From: Coptis chinensis | Taxonomy: Eukaryota > Streptophyta > Magnoliopsida > Ranunculales > Ranunculaceae | Assembly: GCA_015680905.1 (NCBI GenBank) | Contig: CM027381.1 | Coordinates: 86,515,501 to 86,579,500 of the forward strand | Reading direction: 5' to 3' | Length of the DNA: 64,000 bases | In this document: positions 24,895-38,853 of the stretch, in pieces | Position numbering within the stretch: the stretch's first letter is position 1 | Layout: each line of letters opens with the position of its first letter | Made by a program: the position numbers and the translations under genes | Notes under the pieces: generated by a model | What the model saw: only the letters and a program-made list of their open reading frames with translations | Database searches by the model: none | What the model was told of the DNA's origin: nothing

Positions 24895-26387
24895 TTGTTT
24901 TTGGAGAAAGGTGTATGGACTTCTAACTCTAAAGAGATAGAGGAGGAAACCACTTCTTTCTACTCTGACCTCTTTACATCTTTTCAACCATCTGTTAATG
25001 AGGATATCCTCTCCCTCTTCCATCCATGCATTTCTAAAGCAGAAAATAACTCCATTATAGCCATTCCTTCATCCTTAGAGATTCATAAAGTAGTTAAGAA
25101 GATGAGAAACCTCAAAGCCCCTGGCCCAGATGGCTTCCAACCTCTTTTTTATAAGAAATTCTGGAAAACAATAGGGAAGGAAGTGATAAGTGTGGTTCAA
25201 GGTTTTTTCAGAAATGATGTTTTTGGAGCCCCTCTCAATAAAACTTTTATCTCCCTGATCCCAAAAATAGCCAATCCTTATAAAATTCAGCAGTTCAGAC
25301 CCATTAGTCTTCGCAATGTCACTTATAAAATCATCTCCAAAATTCTTGTAAATAGGCTAAAGCCACTTCTTGTCAAATTCATTTCTCCCCATCAAGGAGC
25401 TTTTGCCCTCAATAGAGCTATTGGAGACAATGTAGGGGTAGTTCACGAGGCTATGTATAAACTGAAATCTATGAAGAAATAGAAAAAAGGTTGGTGTGCT
25501 ATTAAAGTGGACATGGCCAAAGCCTATGACAGAGTGGAGTGACCTTTTATAGCCCAAATTCTTCACAAACTTGGGTTCTCAGCAAATTAATTGATTTATG
25601 CATATCTACTGTACAATACAATGTCCTTTTCAATGGTATCCCTCTCAAAACCATCACACCCTCTAGAAGTATCAGACAAGGTGACCCTTTGTCACTATAC
25701 CTCTTCATCATTTTAGCAGAAGCTCTCTCTAGAATGTTCCATAAAGCTGAAATCTCTCAATCTATCTCCAGTCTCAAGATAGCAAGGAAAGTACCAGGAA
25801 TAACTCACATGATGTATGCTGATGACTTAATTGTTTTTAGCAAGGCTACTATCCAAGATGTTACCAATATCAAGGATATTCTTAATGTGTATTATGAGGC
25901 TTCAGGGCAGGCCATAAATTTTGAGAAGTCAACCATATCTTTCAGTCATAATGTACATTTGAATCATCAAAAGCTTTTGGCAGATCATCTGATGGTTAAA
26001 GCCATGAACCTTAAAGATTTCTATCTTGGGTCCCCTATCAAATTCTCAAAATCTAAAACCCAGGATTTCTCCTTTCTCATTGCTAAAGTGTATGCTACTA
26101 TTGAGGGTTGGCAAGCTAGCCTTTTATCCCAAGCAGGTCGAACCACTCTAATTTAGATTGTGGCTCAAGTTATTCCTATATATAATCTCTCATCTTTTTT
26201 TGTTCCCTCTAGCATTACTACTAAACTGGATAACTTATGCAGAGATTTCTGGTGGAGAGGTAGTAGTACAAGTAAGAGTATTCATTTTTGCAAGTGGGAT
26301 TCTATTTGTAAGAAGAAGAGTGAAGGAGGTCTTGGGTTGAGACTCTTCAAGCATATGAACCTGGCCCTCATGGCTAAGCTGTACTAG
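24895..26387 (+). pseudogene. LINE reverse transcriptase domain remnant
   Basis: Recognisable RT motifs: LKAPGPDGFQPLFYKKFW, IPKIANPYKIQQFRPISL, AIKVDMAKAYDRVEW, SIRQGDPLSLYLFIILAEAL and the catalytic MMYADDLIVF. Stops near 25480 and 26154 and a frame change near 25540 separate the blocks. The order and spacing match plant L1 elements. Confidence 0.85.
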
Positions 26388-27188
26388 AAGATTATAAATG
26401 GTGAAGATTCTATATGGAGGAATATAATGTTGGTTAAGTATGGGAAAATCTTAAAGCCTTCCTCTGAAGCTAGAATGCCAAGTAATGCTTCTTACATGAT
26501 GAGAAGTATACACAAGGCTAAGGAGATCATCAAAAAAGGTTCAGCATATAGTATTGGTGATGGTAGATGTGTGGAGTTTTGGACAGACCATTGGGTGCCT
26601 ATGATGAATAAATATGTGGCACCAAGAGAGATGGAAGAGAACAGGTTAGTCGACATTAACAAGGTTCAGAATGTTATGCCAGACTTTAGGGGATGGAATG
26701 ATGACATTTTGAACCTCTTACAGCCTCCTCTTAGGTCAGCCATCAAGTTTATCCACTCTTGCATATCTACACATGATAAATTAGTATGGACTCCTGATAG
26801 AAAAGGCCTTTTCTCACCCAAATCAGCCAACCATTTATCAGTATAAGTCAATAGAGGTGGAAAAAGATTACTATGTCAATCCTCAAGTTGCATATCTCAT
26901 AAGCATCTTACAAAAATATGGTCTTTACCTATACCTGCTAGAGTTCAACTTTTCACATGGAAGATCCTTATAAACATCATCCCCACCAATGAAAACCTCA
27001 TCAACCACCACCTTAATATAGAACCCATGTGCTGCCTTTGTGGTAACACTTTAGAGGACTCTAACCACATTTTCTTCCTATATGAATGGACTATAGGTAT
27101 ATAGTTTTCATCTCAGCTGAATCTTAAAATAGATGTTAATGACTTTGATCCCGGAGATTGGCTTGAGTACTGTTTCAAGCTCAAATAG

Positions 27189-27880
27189 ATGGATACCTCA
27201 GAAGGACCTTCTTATGTGACTTTATTCATTGCTATTCTAGATGCCATCTGGCAAGCTAGAAACAATTTGTTGTTTAACAAAATCACACCTACCAGAGAGG
27301 CAGTACTACAACATGCCTATACAATACATAGAAACTGGTTTTCAGCTTTTGAACACACTGAGCCACAGGTGGAGGAAAATGAAAAGATGCAGAATGGTAC
27401 AGAGAAAGACTTAGTTTGGTTGCCACCTCCTCCTGGGTGGTTGAAACTAAACTTTGATGCAGCTTTTAACAAATGTAATTATTGTGCTCATATTGCTGTT
27501 ATTGGTAGGGATTCAAATGGTATGCCAACTGGTGGTTGTGTGAAGAAGGTACAAGCTACATCAGCTGAGGAAGCTGAAATTCTGGCACTAGCAATGACTA
27601 TCCAATTTGCAAAACAGAAAGCTTGGAAAGCAGTGATTGTAGAAGGCGATGCTAAGGAGTTGATTGCTCGCTGTAAAGACAAGACTACTGCAAATGTAAG
27701 CTGGAAATGGAGCCATCTTTTGTAATGTTTTCACCAGTCTAGGTTATTTTGATTATGTAGATTTTAGATATACTCCTAGAACATGCAATGAGATTGCCCA
27801 CAAGGCAGCTGAATGGGCATGGAAAAGAGGAGTGGACTCTGTAGAAAAGATATGTAATGGCTTTATTTTTCTGAATTTAA
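27189..27880 (+). pseudogene. LINE zf-RVT/RNase H C-terminal remnant
   Basis: Encodes the plant-LINE RNase H: WLKLNFDAAFNK (first Asp), ATSAEEAEILALAM (Glu), VIVEGDAKELI (second Asp). After a frame change comes RTCNEIAHKAAEWAWKRG. It is preceded at about 27030 by the zf-RVT remnant CCLCGNTLEDSNHIFF. Stops and frame changes separate the pieces. Confidence 0.75.
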
Positions 27881-28106
27881 TGATATGATTTGATGCCCGT
27901 GTTGACGGGCATTCACTATAAAAAAAAAAGATGAAAAAAAAGAAAATTGTATTTAGGCAGTATGGGGTCAAAAATTTTTGTCGTGGAACGCTCAGAAAGC
28001 ACGAGATGACAGATTTTGGGCTCATACTAGCCTAATAAATAAGCCCAAGTGAGTCGTCCAATATCCAACCCATAAATAAACCTCACAAGTCAGAACACAC
28101 ACAATA

Positions 28107-29624
<1,518 letters not shown>

Positions 29625-29848
29625 TCTTCATGGATGTGAAACATAATCTCTGTGCCTTTGTTATTTCTTACCATTTTGGTTGGTATGTTTGTTATTTTCT
29701 TGTATTGAACTATAGTTTATATGCCTATCGTTTGTACTTCTTTTGTTTGTTGCAGTATATGATGTTCCTAACTGAGGAAAAGCATCTTTCATAATCAGAT
29801 ATAGTTAAGTGCATTAATACTTGTTAAAGGCCTTGAGAAGTTTGTCAT
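29625..29848 (+). other. 3' flank of NKAP1, up to the duplication junction
   Basis: Matches 60164-60387 downstream of NKAP2 over the same 224 bp, including CTCTGTGCCTTTGTTATTTC and TTGTTAAAGGCCTTGAGAAG. It ends in the shared TTTGTCAT, where sequence switches to that of 4528 onward. Confidence 0.75.
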
Positions 29849-30340
29849 GTCTTTAAGATGTTTTCCAATATTCATGTAGTGTAAACTCTTGGACAACTAC
29901 AGTCTATTGAAAACTTCCATATAGACCGATTAATCTCGGCTAAGCGCATTGCTAAGTTTTGGGTAATCTCAATTGTTGTTGGTGGTTGGTAGTCAAATAG
30001 TGATTGCATTACTTTTTTAACTGACCTTATTAAACATGTGCTACTGAAAATTAGTTGAATTGTAATGCTCTAAACTAACATGAATGTTTTTATATTGTAG
30101 CAATGTTACTATCATGTTTATCTCACTTCATACTCTAGCTAATTCATATTAATTATGTTGTAGGCCATGAATTGTTACTAAGACATGGAGACAACATACC
30201 AGATTCTACCGCTTTTGTATTGATTTTATGTGGTGTTTTTTTGTAATTTGAATGTATTGCCCTTTACCTATCAGTTGTATCTTACATAAAATTTAATAAT
30301 TTTAATATTTACATTTTAGCAAGTTAAAAATTCTTACTTG
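29849..30340. other. Spacer of unit 2 (no gene)
   Basis: Matches 4528-4775 and then 6216-6415 without the SINE-headed retroposon, giving the empty site of that insertion. It holds about 40 extra bases near 29914-29954 (CGATTAATCTCGGCTAAG) not present in unit 1. The last 19 bp are the left target duplication of the LINE fragment that follows. Confidence 0.65.
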
Positions 30341-31274
30341 CTAAAATGAAACCCAGGAACATATTTTCTTTGAGTGTGACTGGGCTAAAACTCTGTGGTT
30401 TGCTTCACCACTAGGGTTAAGAACAGAGGTTTATCATGGATGGAGTTCAAGGAGATGGATGGATGAAATCATGGAATGGTGTGAAAACAAAGACACTGAT
30501 ATAGCAAAACTGGGGGTGTATGCTTGCACCTTGTTACAAGCTATATATGTGGGACAACATAAACTTAGAAAATCTTGACAAAGGGGCTATGGACAGAGAT
30601 GCAATCCTGACAGGCACTAAAATCAAATGGGATAGAAGACTCAAAGCCTTTGAAAGGGAGACTCTTAACCTTAGCTCTAATTCTGTAAATAGAAGTAGCA
30701 ATAATCACACTAACATACAAGCTATAACTTCTACAAGTGGTAATAATACTAATTTGGTTGTAAGTAGGTGTCAACCAGCTCACTCAGTTAATTATGAAAT
30801 GTCAGGTTTGATGCGACTTTCAATAAGAGGACTCTGTTAGGTGTTGCTGCCATGGCATGGAATGAGGAAGGATCTCTAGTAGTTGCTGTAGTAAGGAGAT
30901 TTCAGGCAAAGTCAGCTGAAGAGAGTGAACTTCTAGCAACTGAGGTAGCAGTGCAACTAGCAAAACATCTAGGGGGGCGAAATTTTGTGTTTGAAGTCGA
31001 TAACATCAATGTCATTAACAGGTTGAAGGCCTTAGAGTCCAGTTTGGCTTGGTCGTTACACAACATAGCTAAAACCATTATTAGAGTTTCTAGTAAATTT
31101 AATTATTTATGCTTCAGTTGGTTAATAAGATGTTTTAATGGAGAGGCCCATGATCTTACAAAATGGGCGTTTAACTCATCTGATATGGGTACTCTTCCAA
31201 AATGTTGTTTGGACTCTAAGTGTATTCCTATATTACTATAATATATACATGTCAAGTATTTAAGCAAAAAAAAA
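30341..31274 (+). mobile_element. 5'-truncated LINE fragment with 19-bp target-site duplication
   Basis: Flanked by a perfect 19-bp repeat, AGTTAAAAATTCTTACTTG, at 30322-30340 and 31275-31293. A run of A residues (31266-31275) closes the right side. It begins inside the zf-RVT region (ETQEHIFFECDWAKTLWF) and ends in RNase H (MAWNEEGSLVVAVVRRFQAK, SAEESELLATEVAVQLAKHL, FVFEVDNINVINRLKALES). There is at least one stop in between. It belongs to a different subfamily from the LINE at 22240-27945. Target-primed reverse transcription with 5' truncation explains the structure. Confidence 0.85.
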
Positions 31275-31343
31275 AGTTAAAAATTCTTACTTGAGTTGTT
31301 TTTGTGTACATCTCCTAATATAATAAGTTTGTTTACTTATTTA

Positions 31344-34300
31344 TATACTAGGTATTGCATGTGCCTACGGCACGGATGTCGTTAATGTTGCTTTTCATAG
31401 AATTATATCAATCGTTAACTGGAAATAAAAAAGAATTATATCAATCAAATATTTTTTATCTGAGTCATATTCGCACACTATGACAATCAAACCATGCATG
31501 TAATCGAGTGCTTAAACATACTCATTCCTTCGCGGAGAAAACATAGATGTTTTTAATAGTAAGTACAACACATCTTCGCATGTTTACAAATTATAATACT
31601 ATGATATAATAATATTGTAACTTTATTAGAAATACTATGAAATTGTCTACAAAAGAGAATACAATTAAAGCATTAGTGTCATGGAACATGCGACATACTA
31701 TGCTTAGAGGAGAAAGACATAACACATGAAATCTAATCACAAACATATGATTGAAAATAGGAGAACGAACATGTTGCAAGGCTATACATATGGCAATAGT
31801 TCTCCTTTACATTACAATGTCAATAAATAAATAAACAATAATTTACCAAGAGAAAAAATAAATAAATAAACTACAAAGATAGAGAATTTTATCTATCTCA
31901 TACATGTTTTGATGGGGATACATTCATTCCCCTCTCTCTTACTTCTTCATATATTCCCATCAACTTAGTCACTACCTTCTCTATCTTTTCACTTAATTCT
32001 ATGTAACCATGTGCTTGAACAAATAGAGGCCATTTCGCAACACCCACTTTCCACAACAATCTTATCAAAGTAACTATGTGCTTGAACTAACAAAGGTCAT
32101 TTCGCAATACCCACTTTTCACAACAATCTTATCACTTAATAATAATAAGTTTTTCACTCTATAATAGCTCTACACTGCAGGTGGCCAAGTTATCATGCAT
32201 TGGTACACCTACAATTATCATTGGCAAAGTAATGTGGATGTCTTGGGGATTCATTGCATGCAAGAGTAGTTTCGGAAACATAAATTGATTGTCAACCGAT
32301 GGTCAACCAAATTGCAATGAAATGTATTTAATGCATATTTATAATGCTTGCTATGTTGGTCAGCATCCTCATTCAACACTTTCCTGCGACAATTTGCATT
32401 TTCACCCAATGATTCAACTATCTTATCTTGTGCCCGTCTCCAACAAAATTTGTCGGTGCATGACTTCAACCATTTCCTTCATGTCCTTCTCGCCCTTCGG
32501 CTCCATGTCTATGATACTGGCTACTTCCACGTCAATTTTTGGTAGCATCTAAACTAAGAAAATAAAATGGCAATAAAATTAAGAACAATAATCATATGCA
32601 AATCATCAAAGGTGAATGCAGGCACGGGGAAAACAGGTGGCAATCAATATATGTAACATGATTCTTTTGAATTATCAATGTGAAACCTAGATCCAATCCC
32701 TTCACATTGTTGTCAGCTAAGGCTAAGGTTTGTGAATTGAAAACACCAATGTATATATTCAAATTAACCATGCACTCATTGCGACTTCTAAAGCCAAATA
32801 GGGTATTGATATCTCTTGGTTCATAGTTCCCAAAAAGTAGCCACAAAAATTTCATATATTCAATCCCTCCAATAGTTCTATTCCAGGCTGTTCTCTAAAC
32901 ACAACACTGTTTCAATTCCAAACTTAATACATGGTTTTGTAATCCAGGATCAATATTCATTACAATAATGCATGCATATGAACATATAAATGACATTATA
33001 AAATTCCTACGAAAAAAGACCTACGAATCATACTGATTATAATGTTACTATGTTATGCCAAGGACAACACCCGATTTATATATGATTAGTTCTACTCTAA
33101 CATCTTCATATGTTTCTTTGTTTTAGACTAAATAATACTTGAAACAAAAATTATGCATACAATCGACAGTAGCAAGGGATGTTGGTTTAACTCATATCAT
33201 AGTCACTTTACTTACATAAAATCAAATACCGCAGAGTTTAACTATAAGCTTACTTGTAAGTCCGCCTAAACTATCTTCCCTAAATACCAAAAGTGGATAC
33301 ACCAACCTTACATCGACTTCTAGGAATACATATTGGTTGAAGGGCAGTGCCACCAATTCTTCTCTTGTTGATGGACTTAATTGCTCGTTTGTAGTCGTAG
33401 CACGTCACTATTATCTTACACCACGTCAAATGACATATTGTCGATTCTTTCCATAATAGGTCCAAGCTCTTATATATTTGCATGTTGAATCCATAGTCCA
33501 TTCACTATACTGCCATGAACCAAATAAGCAAAAAATCTTATAAAAAAATATATAAATAAACACATATTAAGATACTAACAAATTAAAGAGAGATAGAGAG
33601 CGACTGGGAGAACCGAATCTACTTTGTGGTGATATGCCATATAGAAACGTTAACTTCGAAGAGCAAACATGCACGTGTGAAAGTTGCTTCACCATAGGTT
33701 GCAAGGTGCAATATTTTGAAAGTGGAGAAAGAAAACACAATGTGTGGTGACATAATCATTAAACATATGTCACAAAATGTTCTTCATGAGAGTAAATGAT
33801 ATTTTGTCAAACACTGTACACCATAAAGGTTTATTACAAAAATTAACCATATATAAATAGTAACTAATTATTTTCCCAGTCAACATAATCAACAAACTTA
33901 TGTATACAAGAATCTAACAGATAATAACACAAACAAATTGGATAAAATAGTAGTAGGATTTACCAATTTGATTCAAGAATCAAGAGTATCAACATAGAAG
34001 CGAGATTGGGATCTTTTCTTGTGCTCAACATGAAGTTTGCACTGCAAAGAGCATCCTATTAACCTAAAGCTTGGATTCAGCACTATAATATGGACATAGA
34101 AAAACAACTTCTTCAATTGGACATGTCATGGACATGCAAAGGCAACTAACCAAACTCTTTGGCAAAATTTAGTTGAGCTTTTACTCTAGCCTGTCTCCAA
34201 ACTAACACCTAAAAATGCAAGAAACGAAGAAAAAAAATGATAAAAAAGATAATTAACTAAAACATAAATAAGTGTAGAATCAAAACGTTGATGTTTAAAA

Positions 34301-36489
34301 CAGGGATAAGAGCAGAAAAATCATAATAAAAAGAGAGGGATAAGAGCCAAAAATGAAGTGTGGGCTAATACAATAATACCAAGCTTACCAGAGAATGGCG
34401 AGAGTGACTGACCAAGTGAGGAGTAGGGAGCCTGGTCACCTGAGAGACCGAATGAGACGATTAAACGTAAACTATTTTTATGCTAAATCCTTTTATGCAC
34501 TTAATTACGACCCTTTGCATTAATTTAAAAATTACAAAAATTACTCAAAGATGTTTCAAAATGATCCTGAATGCACACCTACCCCCATCAAACTCAGATC
34601 CCTATGAAATCCCGACCACCCTTTGTCTTTTCCCTTGTGTATACCTACTTAGTAATATTTTTTAATTACAAAGGAATCTTACGAAAATCATAATTTCATA
34701 TGAAGTCGCCAGATATTGGTTGCGGGGTTCTAAAGAACTTCAGACTTTGGTGTACCTTGGAACCGAAACACATTTTTAAGAGAATTATAAACCTGAAAAC
34801 CAAACCCCGAATAAAAAAATCTCTCAAAATCTTTTTCTAGGAACAAAAAAGAAAAATGCTGGAATGTAGAGAAAGAAAGATACATGATTGGTCTTCAAGC
34901 TTCATGTTAGAAGTATCAGAGAATTTGCTAGACAAAGTCTGACCAGGACTATCAAAGGAAGAATGGAATGATTCCAAATAATCCAATTTCCTTTACGACC
35001 CATAATTTCCCTAGTTTCACAATTAATTAGATAAAATAACGATATACTACACGTTTTATTACCCTATATTACATAAATCCAATTTATAAGCTATTGTTGG
35101 AATAACTATTTTGCTTAATTAATAAAAAAAAAATATCATTCTGGTGAAGGTAATAAAATAGGATTACTTTTATAAGACAATCAAAATTAAGGTTAGAGAT
35201 GAAACGAAATGTGATGAAGCAACCAAAAGTTAAAAAACTAAGAAAATATGTGGGTTCAAGCAAGCATGTGTCATTATTTTGGTAGGTATCTCAAACAGAT
35301 GCAATGGACGACGACACAATTGGCCCCTGATGTGCAACAACCCATAAAACTGGAAAAAAAAACTATTTTCAATTTAAATGCACTCAAATATAAAAGTAAC
35401 AAAAATTCAGCTACTATATCAAATTTATATAAGTAAAAAATAATTGTAAAAAAAGGGCGTATATGTTCACGACGATTAAAAAGAAGACGTGATACATCAA
35501 AATAGAGTAACTGTAACAATTCTCAAATACATAGTAGACCACATTCAAGTATCTCATAAAAAAAATTGGAATTGTAGAGTTGTAAGGAGTATACCCTGAT
35601 TTGATGTAGAGATGGTAGGTGCAACCGGGAAAAAAAAAAAAAAAATGCAGAAATTGTCGAGACAAAAAACGACTATATATGAGTCCAAATATAATGGTTA
35701 AATTCTCAATAAAATTACCAATTTTTTATGAAACAATATATTACCAATCAGTCTAATTATCTCATGTTCTAAATTTTACCATATTTAACTCTGTAATACC
35801 ATTAAAAATTTCCAGTCCCCAGTGTTACTATCATCCATCCATTCATAAGAAAAGAAATGGAGATAAATGAAGTAAAATGTGTTCAATAGTAAGATTGTTC
35901 TAAGAAAACCATGTTGTGCTTGTAACTGAAACTTTGCTAATAAATCCTGGAAATCGACACCAGGGAGAAAGGATGAGGTGAATAAGAAGAAAAGGTGAAA
36001 CGATGACTGAAAAGAAGTAAACATTTTGCAATGTGTTTACCTAGGTATAGACGAAGTAAACATAGTTTGAAATGAAGTAGGCACGAGCATGAATAGGACC
36101 AAGTTGGTAATACACCAATTGATGGGAAATAAACACCACCATATGAGGAATAATGTGAGAAGAATCTCATGAGATTTATTAAAGTTGAGTCAAGGAGTTA
36201 CTAAGAAATTTATTGATGAAGATAGATAATTTGCACTACAACTGATTTTTGGAGAAGAAGCTAGATGAGAAAACGTACTGACATTACCATTGGATGCCCA
36301 TATGCAAAAATAACCATTGGACGCCCAGCTCATTAACATAGACCAATTATTATAAATTAAAACAACCGTTATTAGCTTAAATGCCTTAAATGCCTAATCG
36401 CTATTGAACTAAATGACATTTATTTATTTAACTCCACTTTTGAAGCCCAACTAATGGAAGGGAATAACCTTTGATGCCAATTTACCTTA
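31344..36489. other. Unit 2-specific block with no recognised gene
   Basis: About 5.1 kb with no counterpart in unit 1, starting where homology stops after ACTTATTTATATA with CTAGGTATTGCATGTGCCTA, a phrase resembling plant element edges. Minus-strand frames at 32251-32469, 32592-32855 and 33280-33501 match no family I know. A 67-bp direct repeat (GTGCTTGAAC at 32011 and 32078) is present. No terminal repeats could be paired. Probably an old, degraded mobile element or several. Confidence 0.4.
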
Positions 36490-38237
36490 ATTAATTTTTG
36501 CATTAAAGATGATTAAATTTGCCTTAACCCAAATGGAAATGTTTTATTGATTAATTTTTGCATTATAGATAATTGATTTAATTTTGCACTAACCCAAATG
36601 GAAACGTTTAAAGATGATTAAATTTTCCTTAACCCAAATGGAAACATTTTATTGATTAATTTTTGCAATTAAGATAATTGATTTAATTTTGCACTAACCC
36701 AAATGGAAATGTTTAAAAATGATTAAATTTGCATTAACCCAAATGGAAACGTTTTATTGATTAATTTTTGCATTAAAGATAATTGATTTAATTTTGCACT
36801 AACCCAAATGGAAATGTTTAAAGATGAATAAATTTGCATTAACCCAAATGGAAACGTTTTATTGATTAATTTTTGGATTAAAGATAATTGATTTAATTTT
36901 GCACTAACCCAAATGAAAACGTTTAAAGATGATTAAATTTGCATTAACCAAAATAGAAACGTTTTATTGATTAATTTTTGCAATAAAGATAATTGATTTA
37001 ATTTTGCACTAACCCAAATGGAAACGTTTAAAGATGAATAAATTTGCCTTAACCCAAATGGAAACGTTTTATTGATTAATATTTGCAATAAAGATAATTG
37101 ATTTAATTTTGCACTAACCCAAATGGAAACGTTTAAAGATGAATAAATTTGCATTAACCCAAATAGAAATGTTTTATTGATTAATTTTTGGATTAAAGAT
37201 AATTGATTTAATTTTGCACTAACCCAAATGGAAACGTTTAAAGATGATTAAATTTGCATTAACCCAAATGAAAACGTTTTATTAATTAATTTTTGCATTA
37301 AAGATAATTGATTTAATTTTGCACTAACCCAAATAGAAACGTTTAAAGATGATTAAATTTGCATTAACCCAAATGGAAATGTTTTATTGATTAATTTTTG
37401 CATTAAAGATAATTGATTTAATTTGGCACTAACCCAAATGAAAACGTTTAAAGATGATTAAATTTGCATTAACCCAAATGGAAACGTTTTATTGATTAAT
37501 TTTTGCATTAAAGATAATTGATTTAATTTTGCACTAACCCAAATGGAAATGTTTAAAGATGAATAAATTTGCATTAACCCAAATGGAAACGTTTTATTGA
37601 TTAATTTTTGGATTAAAGATAATTGATTTAATTTTGCACTAATCCAAATGAAAACGTTTAAAGATGATTAAATTTGCATTAACCCAAATAGAAACATTGT
37701 ATTGATTAATTTTTGCAATAAAGATAATTGATTTAATTTTGCACTAACCCAAATGGAAACGTTTAAAGATGAATAAATTTGCCTTAACCCAAATGGAAAC
37801 GTTTTATTGATTAATATTTGCAATAAAGATAATTGATTTAATTTTGCACTAACCCAAATGGAAACGTTTAAAGATGAATAAATTTGCATTAACCCAAATG
37901 GAAACGTTTTATTGATTAATTTTTGGATTAAAAATAATTGATTTAATTTTGCACTAACCTAAATGGAAACGTTTAAAGATGATTAAATTTGCATTAACCC
38001 AAATGGAAACGTTTTATTGATTAATTTTTGCATTAAAGATAATTGATTTAATTTGGCACTAACCCAAATAAAAACGTTTAAAGATGATTAAATTTGCATT
38101 AACCCAAATGAAAACGTTTTATTGATTAATATTTGCAATAAAGATAATTGATTTAATTTTGCACTAACCCAAATGAAAATGTTTAAAGATGGTTAAATTT
38201 GCATTAACCCAAATGGAAACGTTTTATTGATTAATTC
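36490..38237. repeat. 105-bp satellite array, about 16 units, with a 735-bp higher-order period
   Basis: Units begin TTTTATTGATTAATTTTTGC at 36542, 36647, 36752, 36857 and every 105 bp to 38222. Each monomer contains the word AACCCAAATGGAAACGTTT twice, splitting it into a 40-bp and a 65-bp half. Variants such as TTTTTGGATT and ATATTTGCAATA recur exactly seven units (735 bp) apart: 36826 with 37561, and 36933-37154 with 37668-37889. The array ends abruptly at TTAATTCACTATG. Open frames over it are by-products of the 105-bp (35-codon) period. Confidence 0.92.
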
Positions 38238-38846
38238 ACTATGATTATGGCTTAATTTTACCAAGCAATAAAACCGTGGCACTAGTAGTTAAGCATAGGC
38301 TTTGTGGGTTTTATTGGCTTTAGAGGATAGGGGGGCAAAGGTGGGCAGTAGGGCAACTAGGTGGTGAGGGAACCTTTAGAGGATAGGGGGCAAAGACCAC
38401 ATAGAGTAAGGGGCTATTAAGCACCGCTAGAAGCATAACCGGATCCTTTTCCTATCTTGCCGAATGGATTTCGCCTGCCCGAGTCTAATGTATCCTACTC
38501 TCCTGCGGGTTCTGGAATAACTTATTGGATACCTTTTTAGCAGTCTCATTGTAATGACATTTTTGTAGTTAGAATATTATATTTGCTTTTAGTAGTCTAT
38601 ATATCCCCCATTGAACTTGCTCTAAGTTTTTTTGTGCCCTCCACGTCGTTCCCACGTGCACTTATGCTAGTCATATCTAAGATTCGAGGCTTTGTCGTCA
38701 ATGTCAATGTGAGTTAAACTACACTTTGATTCTAGTGTTAAGTACTACATGTCTTGCACCTGGCGCACCTTCAGCTCAAATGGTTGACTTGCTCATAGAG
38801 ATTATAGAGACCATCTTGACAAATACCAAAAAGGACGGCTAGCTGT
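38238..38846. other. Spacer between the satellite and CuAO2
   Basis: Up to about 38617 nothing is recognised, apart from two copies of TTTAGAGGATAGGGGG about 60 bp apart (38320 and 38378). From about 38618 it matches unit 1 (6560-6604, then 11019-11052, then 12181 onward). It shows the empty site of the Helitron at about 38653 and a doubled TCAATG where unit 1 carries the hAT-like element. Confidence 0.55.
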
Positions 38847-38853
38847 TATAAAG
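38847..38853 (+). promoter_or_regulatory. Altered TATA box of CuAO2
   Basis: TATAAAG stands where CuAO1 has TATAAAA, 56 bp before the ATG at 38909. The surrounding leader is otherwise nearly identical, including the CT-rich stretch before the ATG. Confidence 0.45.

Larger units (their letters stand above)
22240..27945 (+). mobile_element. Decayed L1-type LINE, 5'-truncated, with RNase H
   Basis: Non-LTR retrotransposon on the plus strand. In order: the ORF1 zinc-knuckle region (about 22404-22815) and a basic ORF1 tail (23246-23665); an apurinic endonuclease (23816-24480); reverse transcriptase (about 24895-26160); a zf-RVT region (about 26780-27100); a C-terminal RNase H (27400-27880); then GATGCCCGTGTTGACGGGCATTC and an A-rich tail. 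The N-terminal part of ORF1 is missing. In-frame stops interrupt ORF2 (for example near 24502, 24790 and 25480) with further frame changes, so it cannot move itself. It lies between spacer and NKAP1 where unit 2 has no LINE; no clear target-site duplication was found. Confidence 0.85.

Noticed and set aside
36933-37889. Two nearly identical minus-strand open frames suggesting a repeat protein
   Set aside because: They are phase artefacts of the 105-bp satellite (35 codons per unit) and contain no domain or start context.
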